Shown piece by piece: positions 43,186 to 51,933 of a stretch of DNA of 64,000 nt. A program made the translations under genes and the position numbers. Position 1 is the stretch's first letter; each line of letters begins with the position of its first letter. The notes below the pieces were generated by a model that was not told where the DNA came from, searched no databases, and was given only the letters and a program-made list of their open reading frames with translations. Source of the stretch: Geopseudomonas aromaticivorans (GTDB lineage Bacteria; Pseudomonadota; Gammaproteobacteria; Pseudomonadales; Pseudomonadaceae); NCBI RefSeq assembly GCF_019097855.1, contig NZ_JAHRGL010000010.1, positions 119,209 to 183,208 on the forward strand, written 5' to 3'.

Positions 43186-43215
43186 AAAAGGGCCACCCCG
43201 CGGGGTGGCCCTTTT
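43186..43215. terminator. Terminator between CNNM gene and M23 peptidase
   Basis: AAAAGGGCCACCCC and GGGGTGGCCCTTTT form a 14-bp perfect hairpin with A and T runs on both sides. It can act in both directions. Nearly the same sequence ends spuH at 63807. Confidence 0.9.
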
Positions 43216-43267
43216 TGTTGCCGCTCGAGCAGGCGCTCCGCTGCAGGTCCGCGCGGACGATGGCGCC

Positions 43268-44203
43268 TCAATCCTCGCCGCCGACGGCGTACCTGGGCAG
43301 GCTGTCGACCGGCTGGGCGAAGCGGAAGGGGATCGACTCCACCGCCAGACCGACATTGCGCTGCACCACGAAGTGCAGGTGCGGGCCGCTGCTGCGGCCG
43401 GTGTTGCCGGAACGGGCGATCGGCATACCGGCACGCACCCGCTGGCCGGAGGCAACCTGCACCGAACCCTGCTGCAGGTGCAGGTAGACGCCCATGGTGC
43501 CGTCGTCGTGGAGGATGCGCACATGGTTGCCGCCCGGCTCGGGCTTGACCCCGGCCTGGTCGTTGCGCGTGCTCACCACCACGCCCTGGCGCGCGGCGAG
43601 GATCGGCGTGCCTTCCGGCATGGCGATGTCCACCGCGTAGCGACCCTTGGCGGTGAAGTGGCTGTACAGGCCGTTGGCGCCCTGGCTCTGGCGGAACGGC
43701 CCCCCATTCCACGGCAGCGGGTAGCTATAGGGTTTGGGCAGCAGGCGCGGATCGCCGAGTGCATGGCTGAGCTTCGGCGTGTAGCGCAGCGGCTGCGCCG
43801 GATCGCGCGGCGCCAGGGTCAGCAGGCGGATCTGGCTGCGCGGCGGCAGCACCCAGCGCACCGGCTTGTTCGGCGCGCCGCTGGCGTTGGCCACATCCTC
43901 CAGGCGCAGCTCCAGTTCGACTGGGGCGAACAGTTCGTTGCGCACCCGCAGGGTGTCGCCGCCGGCATGCTTGACCACGTCCAGGCGCACCTGCCGCGCC
44001 AGATCGTTGGCCAGCTGCGGTCGGCCACCGGGCAGGCGCAGAGGACTGCCGGGCTCGCTGAACTGGAACACCCGCGCGCCCGGACGGGCCTTGTCGCTGT
44101 AGGTGACCACGCCATTGGCATCGACGTGCTTGTAGACGGTCAGCGCGCTGGCCGGAGCGGCCAGGCCCAGCAGGAGGGGCAGCAGGAGCAGGCGAGCAAG
44201 CAT
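43268..44203 (-). CDS. M23 (LytM-type) peptidoglycan peptidase with DUF4124
   Basis: A 311-residue envelope protein with a signal peptide (residues 1-20), an N-terminal DUF4124 domain (about 20-70, YKHVDANGVVTYSDKA), a middle beta region, and a C-terminal peptidase_M23 domain (about 185-290). The zinc ligands appear as the His/Asp of YSHFTAKGRYAVDIAMPEGTP and HLHF. It likely cleaves cross-links in peptidoglycan. It is convergent with the CNNM gene, and 178 bases of hairpin-rich spacer separate it from phoU, which it follows. Confidence 0.83.
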   Translation of the reverse strand: MLARLLLLPLLLGLAAPASALTVYKHVDANGVVTYSDKARPGARVFQFSEPGSPLRLPGGRPQLANDLARQVRLDVVKHAGGDTLRVRNELFAPVELELRLEDVANASGAPNKPVRWVLPPRSQIRLLTLAPRDPAQPLRYTPKLSHALGDPRLLPKPYSYPLPWNGGPFRQSQGANGLYSHFTAKGRYAVDIAMPEGTPILAARQGVVVSTRNDQAGVKPEPGGNHVRILHDDGTMGVYLHLQQGSVQVASGQRVRAGMPIARSGNTGRSSGPHLHFVVQRNVGLAVESIPFRFAQPVDSLPRYAVGGED

Positions 44204-44306
44204 GATGGCACGGCGTCGGTGGTCGAAATTACCGGCAAGACTAGCAGTCCGCCATCACCTGGGCGAGTCGCCGGCCGCGGGGTTGTGACCGGCCTCGCGC
44301 CGCCCC

Positions 44307-44343
44307 GCCGCCGGCCGACCGGCGGCCTGACCTGGATCAGGCC
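44307..44343 (-). terminator. Tandem hairpins downstream of phoU
   Basis: GCCGCCGG/CCGGCGGC (44307-44326) and GGCCTGA/TCAGGCC (44324-44343) are two adjoining stems in the 178-base gap after phoU. They share a few bases, so may be alternative forms. There is no clear T run. Confidence 0.4.
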
Positions 44344-44381
44344 TGGCGCGGCGCCGGCTGCCGGGGATGGCGAGGCGCTAC

Positions 44382-45110
44382 TCAGGCCTGGCTGTCGTCC
44401 GCCTTCGGCTGGCCCTGCTTGGCCAGGCCGGTGTGGCGCACGTCGGTGCCGCGCACCAGGTAGATCACCAGCTCGGCGATGTTGCGCGCGTGGTCGCCGA
44501 TGCGTTCCAGCGAACGCAGCGCCCAGATCACGCTGAGCACGCGGGAGATCGAACGCGGGTCCTCCATCATGTAGGTGACCAGCTCGCGCAGGGCGCTCTT
44601 GTACTCGCGGTCGACCTGCTTGTCGTACTGCGCCACCGACAGCGCCAGGTCGGCGTCGTAACGGGCGAAGGCGTCCAGCGCCTCCTGCACCATCTTGCGC
44701 ACCTGCTCGCCGATGTGGCGGATCTCGACGTAGCCCTTCGGCGCCTCGCCCGACTCGCACAGCTCGATGGCGCGCTTGGCGATCTTGGTGGCCTCGTCGC
44801 CGATGCGCTCAAGGTCGATCACCGACTTGGAGATGCTGATGATCAGGCGCAGGTCGGAGGCGGCCGGCTGGCGGCGGGCGAGGATGCGCACGCACTCCTC
44901 GTCGATGTCGCGCTCCATCTGGTTGATCTGGCCGTCGACCGAGCGCACCTGCGCGGCCAGGCCGGAGTCGGCGGTGACCAGCGCGGAGACCGCGTCGTTG
45001 ACCTGTTTCTCCACCAGGCCACCCATGGCCAGCAGGTGACTGCGGATCTCCTCCAGCTCAGCGTTGAACTGGGCGGAGATGTGATGGGTAAGGCCGTCTT
45101 TGTTGATCAT
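44382..45110 (-). CDS. phoU: Phosphate signalling protein PhoU
   Basis: A 242-residue all-helical protein with two PhoU repeats (about 18-105 and 120-210), each with the ExxDxxxD-type metal motif (QMERDIDEECVRILARRQP, SLERIGDHARNIAELVIY). It mediates between the Pst transporter and PhoR and limits PhoB output. The start at 45110 has GGAG eleven bases upstream. A REP-like hairpin lies between it and pstB. Confidence 0.97.
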   Translation of the reverse strand: MINKDGLTHHISAQFNAELEEIRSHLLAMGGLVEKQVNDAVSALVTADSGLAAQVRSVDGQINQMERDIDEECVRILARRQPAASDLRLIISISKSVIDLERIGDEATKIAKRAIELCESGEAPKGYVEIRHIGEQVRKMVQEALDAFARYDADLALSVAQYDKQVDREYKSALRELVTYMMEDPRSISRVLSVIWALRSLERIGDHARNIAELVIYLVRGTDVRHTGLAKQGQPKADDSQA

Positions 45111-45134
45111 GGATTCGCTCCGCAAAAGCTGACT

Positions 45135-45183
45135 GTAGGGTGCGCCGTGCGCACCGCTCCCTGGTGCGCACGGCGCACCCTGC
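45135..45183. repeat. REP-like palindrome, family A, in the pstB-phoU gap
   Basis: GTAGGGTGCGCC and its mate form an 18- to 19-bp perfect stem (arms 45137-45155 and 45163-45181) around a seven-base loop. It consists of two inverted copies of the same 21-base unit seen at 8291. Inside a long operon such a hairpin can protect the upstream mRNA from 3' exonucleases and dampen phoU. Confidence 0.8.
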
Positions 45184-45192
45184 GCATTCGGA

Positions 45193-46026
45193 CTAGCCGT
45201 AGCGACCGGTGATGTAGTCTTCCGTCTGCTTCTTCGCCGGATTGGTGAACAGCGTGTCGGTGTCGCCGAACTCGATCAGCTTGCCCATGTACATGAACGC
45301 GGTGTAGTCGGAGACGCGCGCCGCCTGCTGCATGTTGTGGGTGACGATGACGATGGTGTACTGGCCCTTGAGCTCGTTGATCAGCTCCTCGACCTTGAGG
45401 GTGGAGATCGGGTCGAGCGCCGAGCAGGGTTCGTCGAGCAGCAGCACTTCCGGCTGCACCGCCACGGTACGGGCGATCACCAGACGCTGCTGCTGGCCGC
45501 CGGAGAGGCCCAGCGCCGAGTCGTGCAGGCGGTCCTTGACCTCGTCCCACAGCGCCGCACTCTTCAGCGCCCACTCGACGGTCTCGTCAAGCACGCGCTT
45601 CTGGTTGATTCCCTGCAGGCGCAGGCCGTAGACCACGTTCTCGTAGATGCTCTTGGGGAACGGGTTGGGTTTCTGGAACACCATGCCGACCCGGCGGCGC
45701 AGCTCGGCCACTTCCACGCCCTTGGCGTAGATGTCCTTGCCATCGAGGCGGATCTCGCCATCGACGCGGCAGCCGTCGACCAGGTCGTTCATGCGATTGA
45801 AGGTGCGCAGCAGGGTCGACTTGCCGCAGCCGGACGGGCCGATGAAGGCGGTGACGCGGTTGCGCGGGATGTTCAGCTGCACGTCGAACAGCGCCTGCTT
45901 GTCGCCGTAGTACAGGTTGAGGCCCGGGACCTCGAGCGCCACCGGCTCGTTGGCCAGGTCGAGGGTCTGCTTCTTGCGGCCGAGGGCGCCGATGTCGATG
46001 CCGTGGCTGTGGGATTCGTGTTGCAT
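45193..46026 (-). CDS. pstB: Phosphate ABC transporter ATPase PstB
   Basis: A 277-residue ATPase. Walker A is GPSGCGKS at 63-70, the signature LSGGQQQR and Walker [13 protein letters not shown] follow, with the PstB-typical [18 protein letters not shown]-loop. A short His-containing N-terminal part precedes the ATPase. It powers phosphate import through PstC and PstA. 110 bases separate it from pstA. Confidence 0.98.
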   Translation of the reverse strand: MQHESHSHGIDIGALGRKKQTLDLANEPVALEVPGLNLYYGDKQALFDVQLNIPRNRVTAFIGPSGCGKSTLLRTFNRMNDLVDGCRVDGEIRLDGKDIYAKGVEVAELRRRVGMVFQKPNPFPKSIYENVVYGLRLQGINQKRVLDETVEWALKSAALWDEVKDRLHDSALGLSGGQQQRLVIARTVAVQPEVLLLDEPCSALDPISTLKVEELINELKGQYTIVIVTHNMQQAARVSDYTAFMYMGKLIEFGDTDTLFTNPAKKQTEDYITGRYG

Positions 46027-46055
46027 GGAGAAACCTCGATGCTGCGTTTTCCAGG

Positions 46056-46085
46056 GGTGGCGCCCGCATCAGCGCGTGCGCCACC
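46056..46085. other. Hairpin between pstA and pstB
   Basis: GGTGGCGC and GCGCCACC form an eight-base-pair stem around a 14-base loop in the 110-base gap. It may stabilise the pstA mRNA end or cause partial uncoupling of pstB. Confidence 0.35.
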
Positions 46086-46125
46086 GAACATTCGGTTGTC
46101 GGCGGTGGCTGGCCAAGGCCATCCA

Positions 46126-46141
46126 CCTTGCCACTGTCAGT
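46126..46141 (-). repeat. 16-base repeat after pstA (copy 1)
   Basis: On the minus strand ACTGACAGTGGCAAGG spans the pstA stop codon TGA and the bases after it. The same 16 bases occur at 50236-50251 after pstS. Confidence 0.6.
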
Positions 46142-47813
46142 GATCCAGCGCCTTGTACTTCTCGCGCAGGTGGTTGCGGATGAATACCGCGCTCAGGTTG
46201 AGCAGGGCGATCACCAGCACCAGCAGCAGCGCGGTGGCGTACACCAGCGGGCGGGCCGCCTCGACGTTGGGGCTCTGGAAGCCGACGTCGTAGATGTGGA
46301 AGCCCAGGTGCATGATCTTCTGGTCGAGGTGCAGGTACGGGTAGTTGCCGTCCAGCGGCAGCGAGGGCGCCAGCTTGACCACGCCGACCAGCATCAGCGG
46401 CGCCACTTCGCCGGCGGCGCGGGCCACGGCGAGGATCATGCCGGTCATCATCGCCGGGCTGGCCATCGGCAGCACCACCTTCCACAGCGTCTCGGCCTTG
46501 GTCGCGCCGAGGGCCAGCGAGCCTTCGCGCAGGGCGCGCGGGATGCGCGCCAGGCCTTCCTCGGTGGCGACGATCACCACCGGCACGGCGAGGATCGCCA
46601 GGGTCAGCGAGGCCCACAGCAGGCCCGGCGTACCGAAGGTCGGCGCCGGCAGCGCCTCGGCGAAGAACAGCCGGTCGATCGAGCCGCCCAGCACGTAGAC
46701 GAAGAAGCCCAGGCCGAACACGCCATAGACGATCGCCGGCACGCCGGCCAGGTTGTTCACCGCGATGCGGATGATGCGGGTCAGCAGGCCCTGCTTGGCG
46801 TATTCGCGCAGGTACACCGCGGCCAGCACGCCGAACGGGGTGACGATCACCGCCATGATCAGGGTCATCATCACCGTGCCGAAGATCGCCGGGAAGATGC
46901 CGCCCTCGGTGTTGGCCTCGCGCGGCTCGTCGCTGACGAACTCCCACAGCTTGGCGAAGTAGAAGCCCAGCTTGTCGAAGGTGCCCATGGCGTTCGGCTG
47001 GTAGGCGCGCACCACCTTACCCAGGCTGAGTTCCAGCTCGCGGCCGTCGGCGGTCTTGAGCAGCACGCTGTCGCGGTTGAACTGCTGCTGCAGGCCGATC
47101 AGCTCGCCTTCCAGCACCTTGTACTCGGCGTCCCACTGGGCGCGCTCGGCGTCCAGGTCAGCCTGGGCGACGGCATCCAGCTTGCCGTTCAGCTCCAGCT
47201 TGCGGGTCTGCAGGCGCAGGCGCTCCAGACCGGCGTTGATGCGGCCGATGTCCTTCTTCTCCAGGCGCGCGATCTGCGCGTGCAGCTCGTCGACGCGGGC
47301 GATGCGCGCCTGCAGCTCGGCCCAGGCCGCATCGCCTTCGGCGACCAGCTTGCCGTCTTCCTTGACGCCCTGCAGGTAGCCGTAGAAGTTGCCCCACTCG
47401 CGGCGCTCGAGCACCACCAGCTGCTCCGGGGTACGCGGCTCGTGCAGCCACTCGCCGACCACCCAGTTGAAGTCGGCACCGAACAGCTCGCGGTTACCGA
47501 CCTTGAGCAGCTCGCGGGTCATGAACTCGCCGCCCGCGGTGTCCACCGGCAGGCCGCTGGCGGCCAGGCGCGCACGCGGCACCTCCTCGGCCTGGACCAT
47601 CTCGCCGGCGATCACCTTCGGCTCCTGGCCGGGGATGCGGTAGCTGGCTTCCAGTACGTCGGCCGGCCAGAAGTGACCGAGACCGCGCACGGCGATGACC
47701 GCCAGCAGACCGAGGGTCATGATCACCGCGATGGACACCGCGCCACCGGTCATCCATACCCACGGCGAACCGCTCTTGAACCAGGCTTTGAGGTTTTTCT
47801 GTTTCACGTTCAC
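46137..47813 (-). CDS. pstA: Phosphate ABC transporter permease PstA (long form)
   Basis: A 558-residue permease. A first helix lies at about 22-43, then a large periplasmic insertion that includes a coiled coil (about 162-248), then the five-helix permease core (about 290-550) with NLAGVPAIVYGVFG and the EAA motif REGSLALGATKAETLWKVVLP. E. coli PstA is about 296 residues, so over 200 residues are extra; Pseudomonas PstA is always long. The start is GTG, with AAGG upstream. Confidence 0.95.
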   Translation of the reverse strand: MNVKQKNLKAWFKSGSPWVWMTGGAVSIAVIMTLGLLAVIAVRGLGHFWPADVLEASYRIPGQEPKVIAGEMVQAEEVPRARLAASGLPVDTAGGEFMTRELLKVGNRELFGADFNWVVGEWLHEPRTPEQLVVLERREWGNFYGYLQGVKEDGKLVAEGDAAWAELQARIARVDELHAQIARLEKKDIGRINAGLERLRLQTRKLELNGKLDAVAQADLDAERAQWDAEYKVLEGELIGLQQQFNRDSVLLKTADGRELELSLGKVVRAYQPNAMGTFDKLGFYFAKLWEFVSDEPREANTEGGIFPAIFGTVMMTLIMAVIVTPFGVLAAVYLREYAKQGLLTRIIRIAVNNLAGVPAIVYGVFGLGFFVYVLGGSIDRLFFAEALPAPTFGTPGLLWASLTLAILAVPVVIVATEEGLARIPRALREGSLALGATKAETLWKVVLPMASPAMMTGMILAVARAAGEVAPLMLVGVVKLAPSLPLDGNYPYLHLDQKIMHLGFHIYDVGFQSPNVEAARPLVYATALLLVLVIALLNLSAVFIRNHLREKYKALDH

Positions 47814-47834
47814 GGACGTCTACCTTCCCGAGTC

Positions 47835-50120
47835 TTAGAGCGAGGCGTATTTCTTGCGCAGGCGGGTGCGAATCAGCTCCGCCAGGGTGTTCATCACGAA
47901 GGTGAAGGCCAGCAGCACCAGTGCAGCGAGGAACAGCACGCGGTAGTGGCTGCTGCCGACTTCCGACTCGGGCATTTCCACCGCCGTGTTGGCGGCCAGG
48001 GTGCGCAGACCTTCGAAGATGTTCATGTCCATGATCGGCGTGTTGCCGGTGGCCATCAGCACGATCATGGTCTCGCCCACGGCGCGGCCGAGGCCGATCA
48101 TCAGTGCCGAGAAGATGCCCGGGCTGGCGGTGAGGATCACCACGCGGGTCAGGGTCTGCCACGGCGTGGCGCCGAGGGCCAGGGAGCCGAAGGTCAGGCT
48201 CTTCGGCACGCTGAACACGGCGTCTTCGGCGATCGAGAAGATGTTCGGGATCACCGCGAAGCCCATCGCCAGGCCGACCACCAGGGCGTTGCGCTGGTCG
48301 AACGGAATGCCCAGGTCGTTGGACAGCCACAGGCGCATGTCGCCGCCGAAGAACCAGTTCTCCAGGTGGCCGCTCATGCCCAGCGACAGGGCCGCGACGG
48401 CGAGGATCACCGGGATCAGCAGCGCCGCTTCCCAGCCGTCCGGCACGCGCAGGCGGATGCTCTCCGGCAGGCGGCTCCACAGCCAGGCGGCGAGGAGGAT
48501 GCCGACCGGGGTCAGCAGCAGCAGGCTGAAGATGCCCGGCAGGTGGCCCTCCACATAGGGGGCGAGGAACAGGCCGGCGAAGAAGCCGAGGATCACCGTC
48601 GGCAGCGCTTCCATCAGCTCGATCACCGGCTTGACCTTGCGGCGCATCGCCGGGGCCATGAAGTAGGCGGTGTAGATGGCCGCGCAGATGGCCAGCGGAG
48701 CGGCCAGCAGCATGGCGTAGAAGGCCGCCTTCAGGGTGCCGAAGGTCAGCGGCGCCAGGCTCAGCTTGGGCTCGAAGTCGGTGTTGGCCGAGGTCGACTG
48801 CCAGACGTACTTCGGCTCGTCATAGCTCTCGTACCAGACCTTGCCCCACAGCGCGCTCCACGACACTTCCGGGTGCGGATTGTCGATCACGAAGCGCTGC
48901 AGCTGGCCGTTGCTCTCCACCAGCACGCGGGTGGCGCGTGGCGACAGCGCGGCAACGGCGGCGCCTTCGGCGACCTGCTGGGTCAGCAGGGTGCGGTGCG
49001 CGGTGCTGTGGAAGATACCCAGGGTGCCCTTGGCGTCGAGGGCGAGGAAGCCCTTGCGGCGCTCTTCGGCGAGGATCTGGGTCACCGGGCTGTCGCCTAG
49101 CTGGAACTCGCGGATGCGGGTCAGCGCCGCCTTGCCTTCCTGGTCGCGGACCATGAACCACTGGGCGATGCCGCCCTTGGAATCGCCGACCATCAGCGAG
49201 ATGCCGCCGAGCAGCGAAGTGGCGGTGGAGATCTCGGTCTCGCCGTCGTGGGCCAGGTTGTAGCGGCCGTTCAGGCTGTTGCTGCGCAGGTCGAACACGT
49301 CGGCGGTGGCGCGGCCGTTGAACACGTACAGCCACTGCTGGCGCGGGTCGACGACCAGCGCGCGGATCGGGTCGGCGATCTGCGGCAGGCTCAGGCGCTG
49401 CTCGTCGAGGGTGACTTCACCGGTGAACAGGTTCTCTTCGCGGCTCAGGCTGAGCACATGCAGCTCGCTGCCGGTGGAGGCGGCCAGCATCAGGGTCGAG
49501 TCGTTGAGGCTGAGGCCCACATGATCCAGCGCACGACCCTGCGGGTCGAGGGCGATGGGCGCCTCGCCGAACGGATAGTCGATCCCGCCGACGATGGTCT
49601 TGACGTTGTCCGGATAGGTGACCCGGTAATTGTGCTGCAGGACCAGTGCCTGGCCGTTGGACAGGCCCAGCGCCACGCGGCGGCTGCCCGGCTGGTCCTC
49701 GACCACCGAGGTCACGGCAACGCCGGCCGGCAGCGGCAGGCTGGCGCGATTCAGCGCCTTGCCGGTCTTGAGTTCGAAGAACTGCACCTGGCCCGTCTGA
49801 TCCAGGCGCATGGCCACCTGGTTCTGCTCCTCGATGGCGATCAGCAGCGGCTTGCCCTGCTGCGCCAGCCAGGCCGGCTGTTGCGCATCACGCGCTTCCA
49901 GCGAAGCGCCGCCGAAGATCGGCAGCACGACACTGGTCAGATAGAAGAAGATCAGGGTAATCGCGCCAAGGACGGCGAGACCGCCGATGGATACGTACCA
50001 GCGCGCCAGGTGGTCCTTGAGCGCGCGCATGCGACGCTTGCGCTGTAGCGCCGGCGTATTGAAATCCAGTCGTTGCGATTTTGTGGAGGAAGTCATGGTT
50101 TCATCGGCCAAGTCATTCAT
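47835..50120 (-). CDS. pstC: Phosphate ABC transporter permease PstC (long form)
   Basis: A 761-residue permease, against about 319 in E. coli. The N-terminal helix (about 45-70) is followed by a periplasmic beta-rich insert (about 75-470, with repeated WD/YVTN-like strands such as QWLYVFNGRATADVFDLRS) and then the permease core (about 475-755) with the EAA motif SLALGATPWQTLTRVVIL. I chose the ATG at 50120, which has AGGGTG six bases upstream, over the GTG at 50126. The role of the insert is unknown; it could bind phosphate or PstS. Next is pstA after 21 bases. Confidence 0.92.
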   Translation of the reverse strand: MNDLADETMTSSTKSQRLDFNTPALQRKRRMRALKDHLARWYVSIGGLAVLGAITLIFFYLTSVVLPIFGGASLEARDAQQPAWLAQQGKPLLIAIEEQNQVAMRLDQTGQVQFFELKTGKALNRASLPLPAGVAVTSVVEDQPGSRRVALGLSNGQALVLQHNYRVTYPDNVKTIVGGIDYPFGEAPIALDPQGRALDHVGLSLNDSTLMLAASTGSELHVLSLSREENLFTGEVTLDEQRLSLPQIADPIRALVVDPRQQWLYVFNGRATADVFDLRSNSLNGRYNLAHDGETEISTATSLLGGISLMVGDSKGGIAQWFMVRDQEGKAALTRIREFQLGDSPVTQILAEERRKGFLALDAKGTLGIFHSTAHRTLLTQQVAEGAAVAALSPRATRVLVESNGQLQRFVIDNPHPEVSWSALWGKVWYESYDEPKYVWQSTSANTDFEPKLSLAPLTFGTLKAAFYAMLLAAPLAICAAIYTAYFMAPAMRRKVKPVIELMEALPTVILGFFAGLFLAPYVEGHLPGIFSLLLLTPVGILLAAWLWSRLPESIRLRVPDGWEAALLIPVILAVAALSLGMSGHLENWFFGGDMRLWLSNDLGIPFDQRNALVVGLAMGFAVIPNIFSIAEDAVFSVPKSLTFGSLALGATPWQTLTRVVILTASPGIFSALMIGLGRAVGETMIVLMATGNTPIMDMNIFEGLRTLAANTAVEMPESEVGSSHYRVLFLAALVLLAFTFVMNTLAELIRTRLRKKYASL

Positions 50121-50171
50121 GCGCACACCCTAGCGAGGGTTTATGACACAAAGATTACAGAGTGGTGACGC

Positions 50172-50209
50172 AGCAACGCCCGCCACTCTCGGGAGGGGCG
50201 GGCGTTGCT
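50172..50209. terminator. Intercistronic hairpin between pstS and pstC
   Basis: AGCAACGCCCGCC and GGCGGGCGTTGCT form a perfect 13-bp stem around a 12-base loop. There is no T run on the minus strand. Such a structure would lower pstC reading relative to pstS, or protect the pstS mRNA 3' end. Confidence 0.55.
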
Positions 50210-50235
50210 CTAGCTCGGGCTTATGCCCGCGGCAT

Positions 50236-50251
50236 CCTTGCCACTGTCAGT
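50236..50251 (-). repeat. 16-base repeat after pstS (copy 2)
   Basis: On the minus strand ACTGACAGTGGCAAGG lies eight bases after the pstS stop codon. The same 16 bases follow pstA at 46126-46141. Confidence 0.6.
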
Positions 50252-50258
50252 CGTCGAC

Positions 50259-51227
50259 TTACAGGCCAAGATCCTTCAGAGCCTTCGCGGCGATCTTGCT
50301 CGGCAGCGGGATGTAGCCGTCCTTGACCACCACTTCCTGACCCTGCTTGGACAGCACCAGCTTGATGAACTCGGCATCCAACGGGCTCAGCGGCTTGTTC
50401 GGTGCCTTGTTCACGTACACGTAGAAGTAGCGCGCCAGCGGGAACTTGCCAGCCAGGGCGTTGGCTTCGTTGGCTTCGAAGGCTTCGCCGCCCTTCTTCG
50501 ACAGCGGTACGGCGCGCACGCTGGAGGTCTTGTAGCCGATGCCCGAGTAGCCGATGCCGTTCAGGGTGCTGGAGATCGACTGCACCACCGAGGCGGAGCC
50601 CGGCTGCTCGTTGACGTTGGCCTTAAAGTCACCCTTGCACAACGCGGATTCCTTGAAGTAGCCGTAGGTGCCGGACACCGAGTTGCGGCCGAACAGCTGG
50701 ATCGGCTTGGCCGCCCACTCGCCGGTCAGGCCCAGGTCGCCCCAGGTCTTGAGGTCCTTGGCGCCACCGCACAGGCGGGTGCTGGAGAAGATCGCGTCGA
50801 CCTGGGCGATGTCCAGGCTCTTGATCGGGTTGTCCTTGTGCACGAACACGGCCAGGGCATCGATGGCCACCGGTACGGCGGTCGGCTTGTAGCCGTGCTT
50901 CTCTTCGAAGGCCTGCAGCTCGTTATCCTTCATCTCGCGGCTCATCGGGCCGAGGTTGGCAGTGCCCTCGGTCAGCGCGGGCGGCGCGGTGGAGGAACCG
51001 GCAGCCTGGATCTGGATGTTGACGTTCGGGTAGAGCTTCTTGTAGTCCTCGGCCCACAGCGTCATCAGGTTGGCCAGGGAGTCGGAACCGACGCTGGACA
51101 GGTTGCCGGATACGCCGCTGGCCTTCTGGTAGGCCGGCAGAGCCGGATCAATGGCAGCGACCGCGCTGGCGGTAGCGACGCCAGCAGCGACGAAGGTCAT
51201 GGCGGCCATCAAACGCTTCAATTTCAT
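50259..51227 (-). CDS. pstS: Phosphate-binding periplasmic protein PstS
   Basis: A 322-residue substrate-binding protein with a signal peptide (residues 1-25, AVAA). Ligand-loop motifs [10 protein letters not shown] and [11 protein letters not shown] near residues 47-90 and [12 protein letters not shown] near 178-189 bind phosphate. Unlike E. coli PstS the family is of the shorter DING-like/PstS group. Strong expression under starvation is expected from its PHO-box array. Confidence 0.95.
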   Translation of the reverse strand: MKLKRLMAAMTFVAAGVATASAVAAIDPALPAYQKASGVSGNLSSVGSDSLANLMTLWAEDYKKLYPNVNIQIQAAGSSTAPPALTEGTANLGPMSREMKDNELQAFEEKHGYKPTAVPVAIDALAVFVHKDNPIKSLDIAQVDAIFSSTRLCGGAKDLKTWGDLGLTGEWAAKPIQLFGRNSVSGTYGYFKESALCKGDFKANVNEQPGSASVVQSISSTLNGIGYSGIGYKTSSVRAVPLSKKGGEAFEANEANALAGKFPLARYFYVYVNKAPNKPLSPLDAEFIKLVLSKQGQEVVVKDGYIPLPSKIAAKALKDLGL

Positions 51228-51284
51228 GCCTTGCTCCTAACGGATTGGAATAGTTCTGATCGGGGGCCAGTATCGGCAGGCCGC

Positions 51285-51324
51285 ATGAATACTCTATGAA
51301 TCGATTATGACAATTGCATGACCA
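51285..51324 (-). promoter_or_regulatory. Four-repeat PHO box of pstS
   Basis: On the minus strand TGGTCAT, TTGTCAT, GATTCAT and TATTCAT occur 11 bases apart (starting at 51324, 51313, 51302 and 51291). This matches an array of PhoB half-sites with the expected 11-base period, enough for two PhoB dimers, 58 bases from the pstS start codon. Confidence 0.75.
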
Positions 51325-51444
51325 GGCATTTCGCCACCGGCAACCGTCCGGCGGTCGTTTACATCCGCCACTGCCGGTATACTCTGCACTGGCATAATTG
51401 CTGCACCGCAACAACAATAATCCGCGCCCGAGCACCTCGCCCAA

Positions 51445-51846
51445 ATGAACGACTTCGAACAGGACGACCCCATTCCGCAAGGCGACCTCGCCCTGCAGAT
51501 CACTGCGCTGCCGCGCGAAACCAACGGCTTCGGCGACATCTACGGCGGCTGGCTGGTCGCCCAGATGGACCTCGCCGGTACCGCCATGGCCAGCCGCATC
51601 GCTGGCGGTCGAGTCGCCACAGTGGCCATCGACCGCATGGCCTTCCTGGTGCCGGTGGCCGTCGGCGCCCAGCTGTCCTTCTATACCCAGGCCGTGGCCT
51701 GCGGCCGCAGCTCGGTGCGTCTGCTGATCGAGGTGTGGAGCGACGACCCGCTGTCCAGCGAATGGCGCAAGGTCACCGAGGCGGTGTTCGTCTTCGTCGC
51801 CATCGACGGCAGCGGCCGCACCCGCCCGCTGCCGCCACGCAGCTGA
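51445..51846 (+). CDS. Acyl-CoA thioesterase (YciA-like hotdog fold)
   Basis: A 133-residue protein of the HGG-type hotdog thioesterases: ETNGFGDIYGGWLVAQMDLAGTAMA carries the catalytic Asp and the substrate tunnel, followed by VATVAIDRMAFLVPVAVG. It hydrolyses short or medium acyl-CoA in the cytosol. A possible -10 (TATACT, 51378-51383) precedes it. It is divergent from pstS and convergent with aguA, and looks unrelated to phosphate. Confidence 0.85.
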   Translation: MNDFEQDDPIPQGDLALQITALPRETNGFGDIYGGWLVAQMDLAGTAMASRIAGGRVATVAIDRMAFLVPVAVGAQLSFYTQAVACGRSSVRLLIEVWSDDPLSSEWRKVTEAVFVFVAIDGSGRTRPLPPRS

Positions 51847-51933
51847 CACACCAGCGTCATCCAACTGTAGTCAAAAAATCCGCCGCTGCACGGCGGCCGG
51901 CCGCCAGGCCGCGGGCGGATATCCGCCCCGGAC

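Noticed and set aside
46128-49100. Open frame of 990 codons on the plus strand
   Set aside because: Antisense to pstA and pstC, rich in Gln, His and Gly with no family features; a shadow frame.
50121-50126. GTG start for pstC at 50126
   Set aside because: The purine-rich site is too close to this codon; the ATG two codons later has a better distance.
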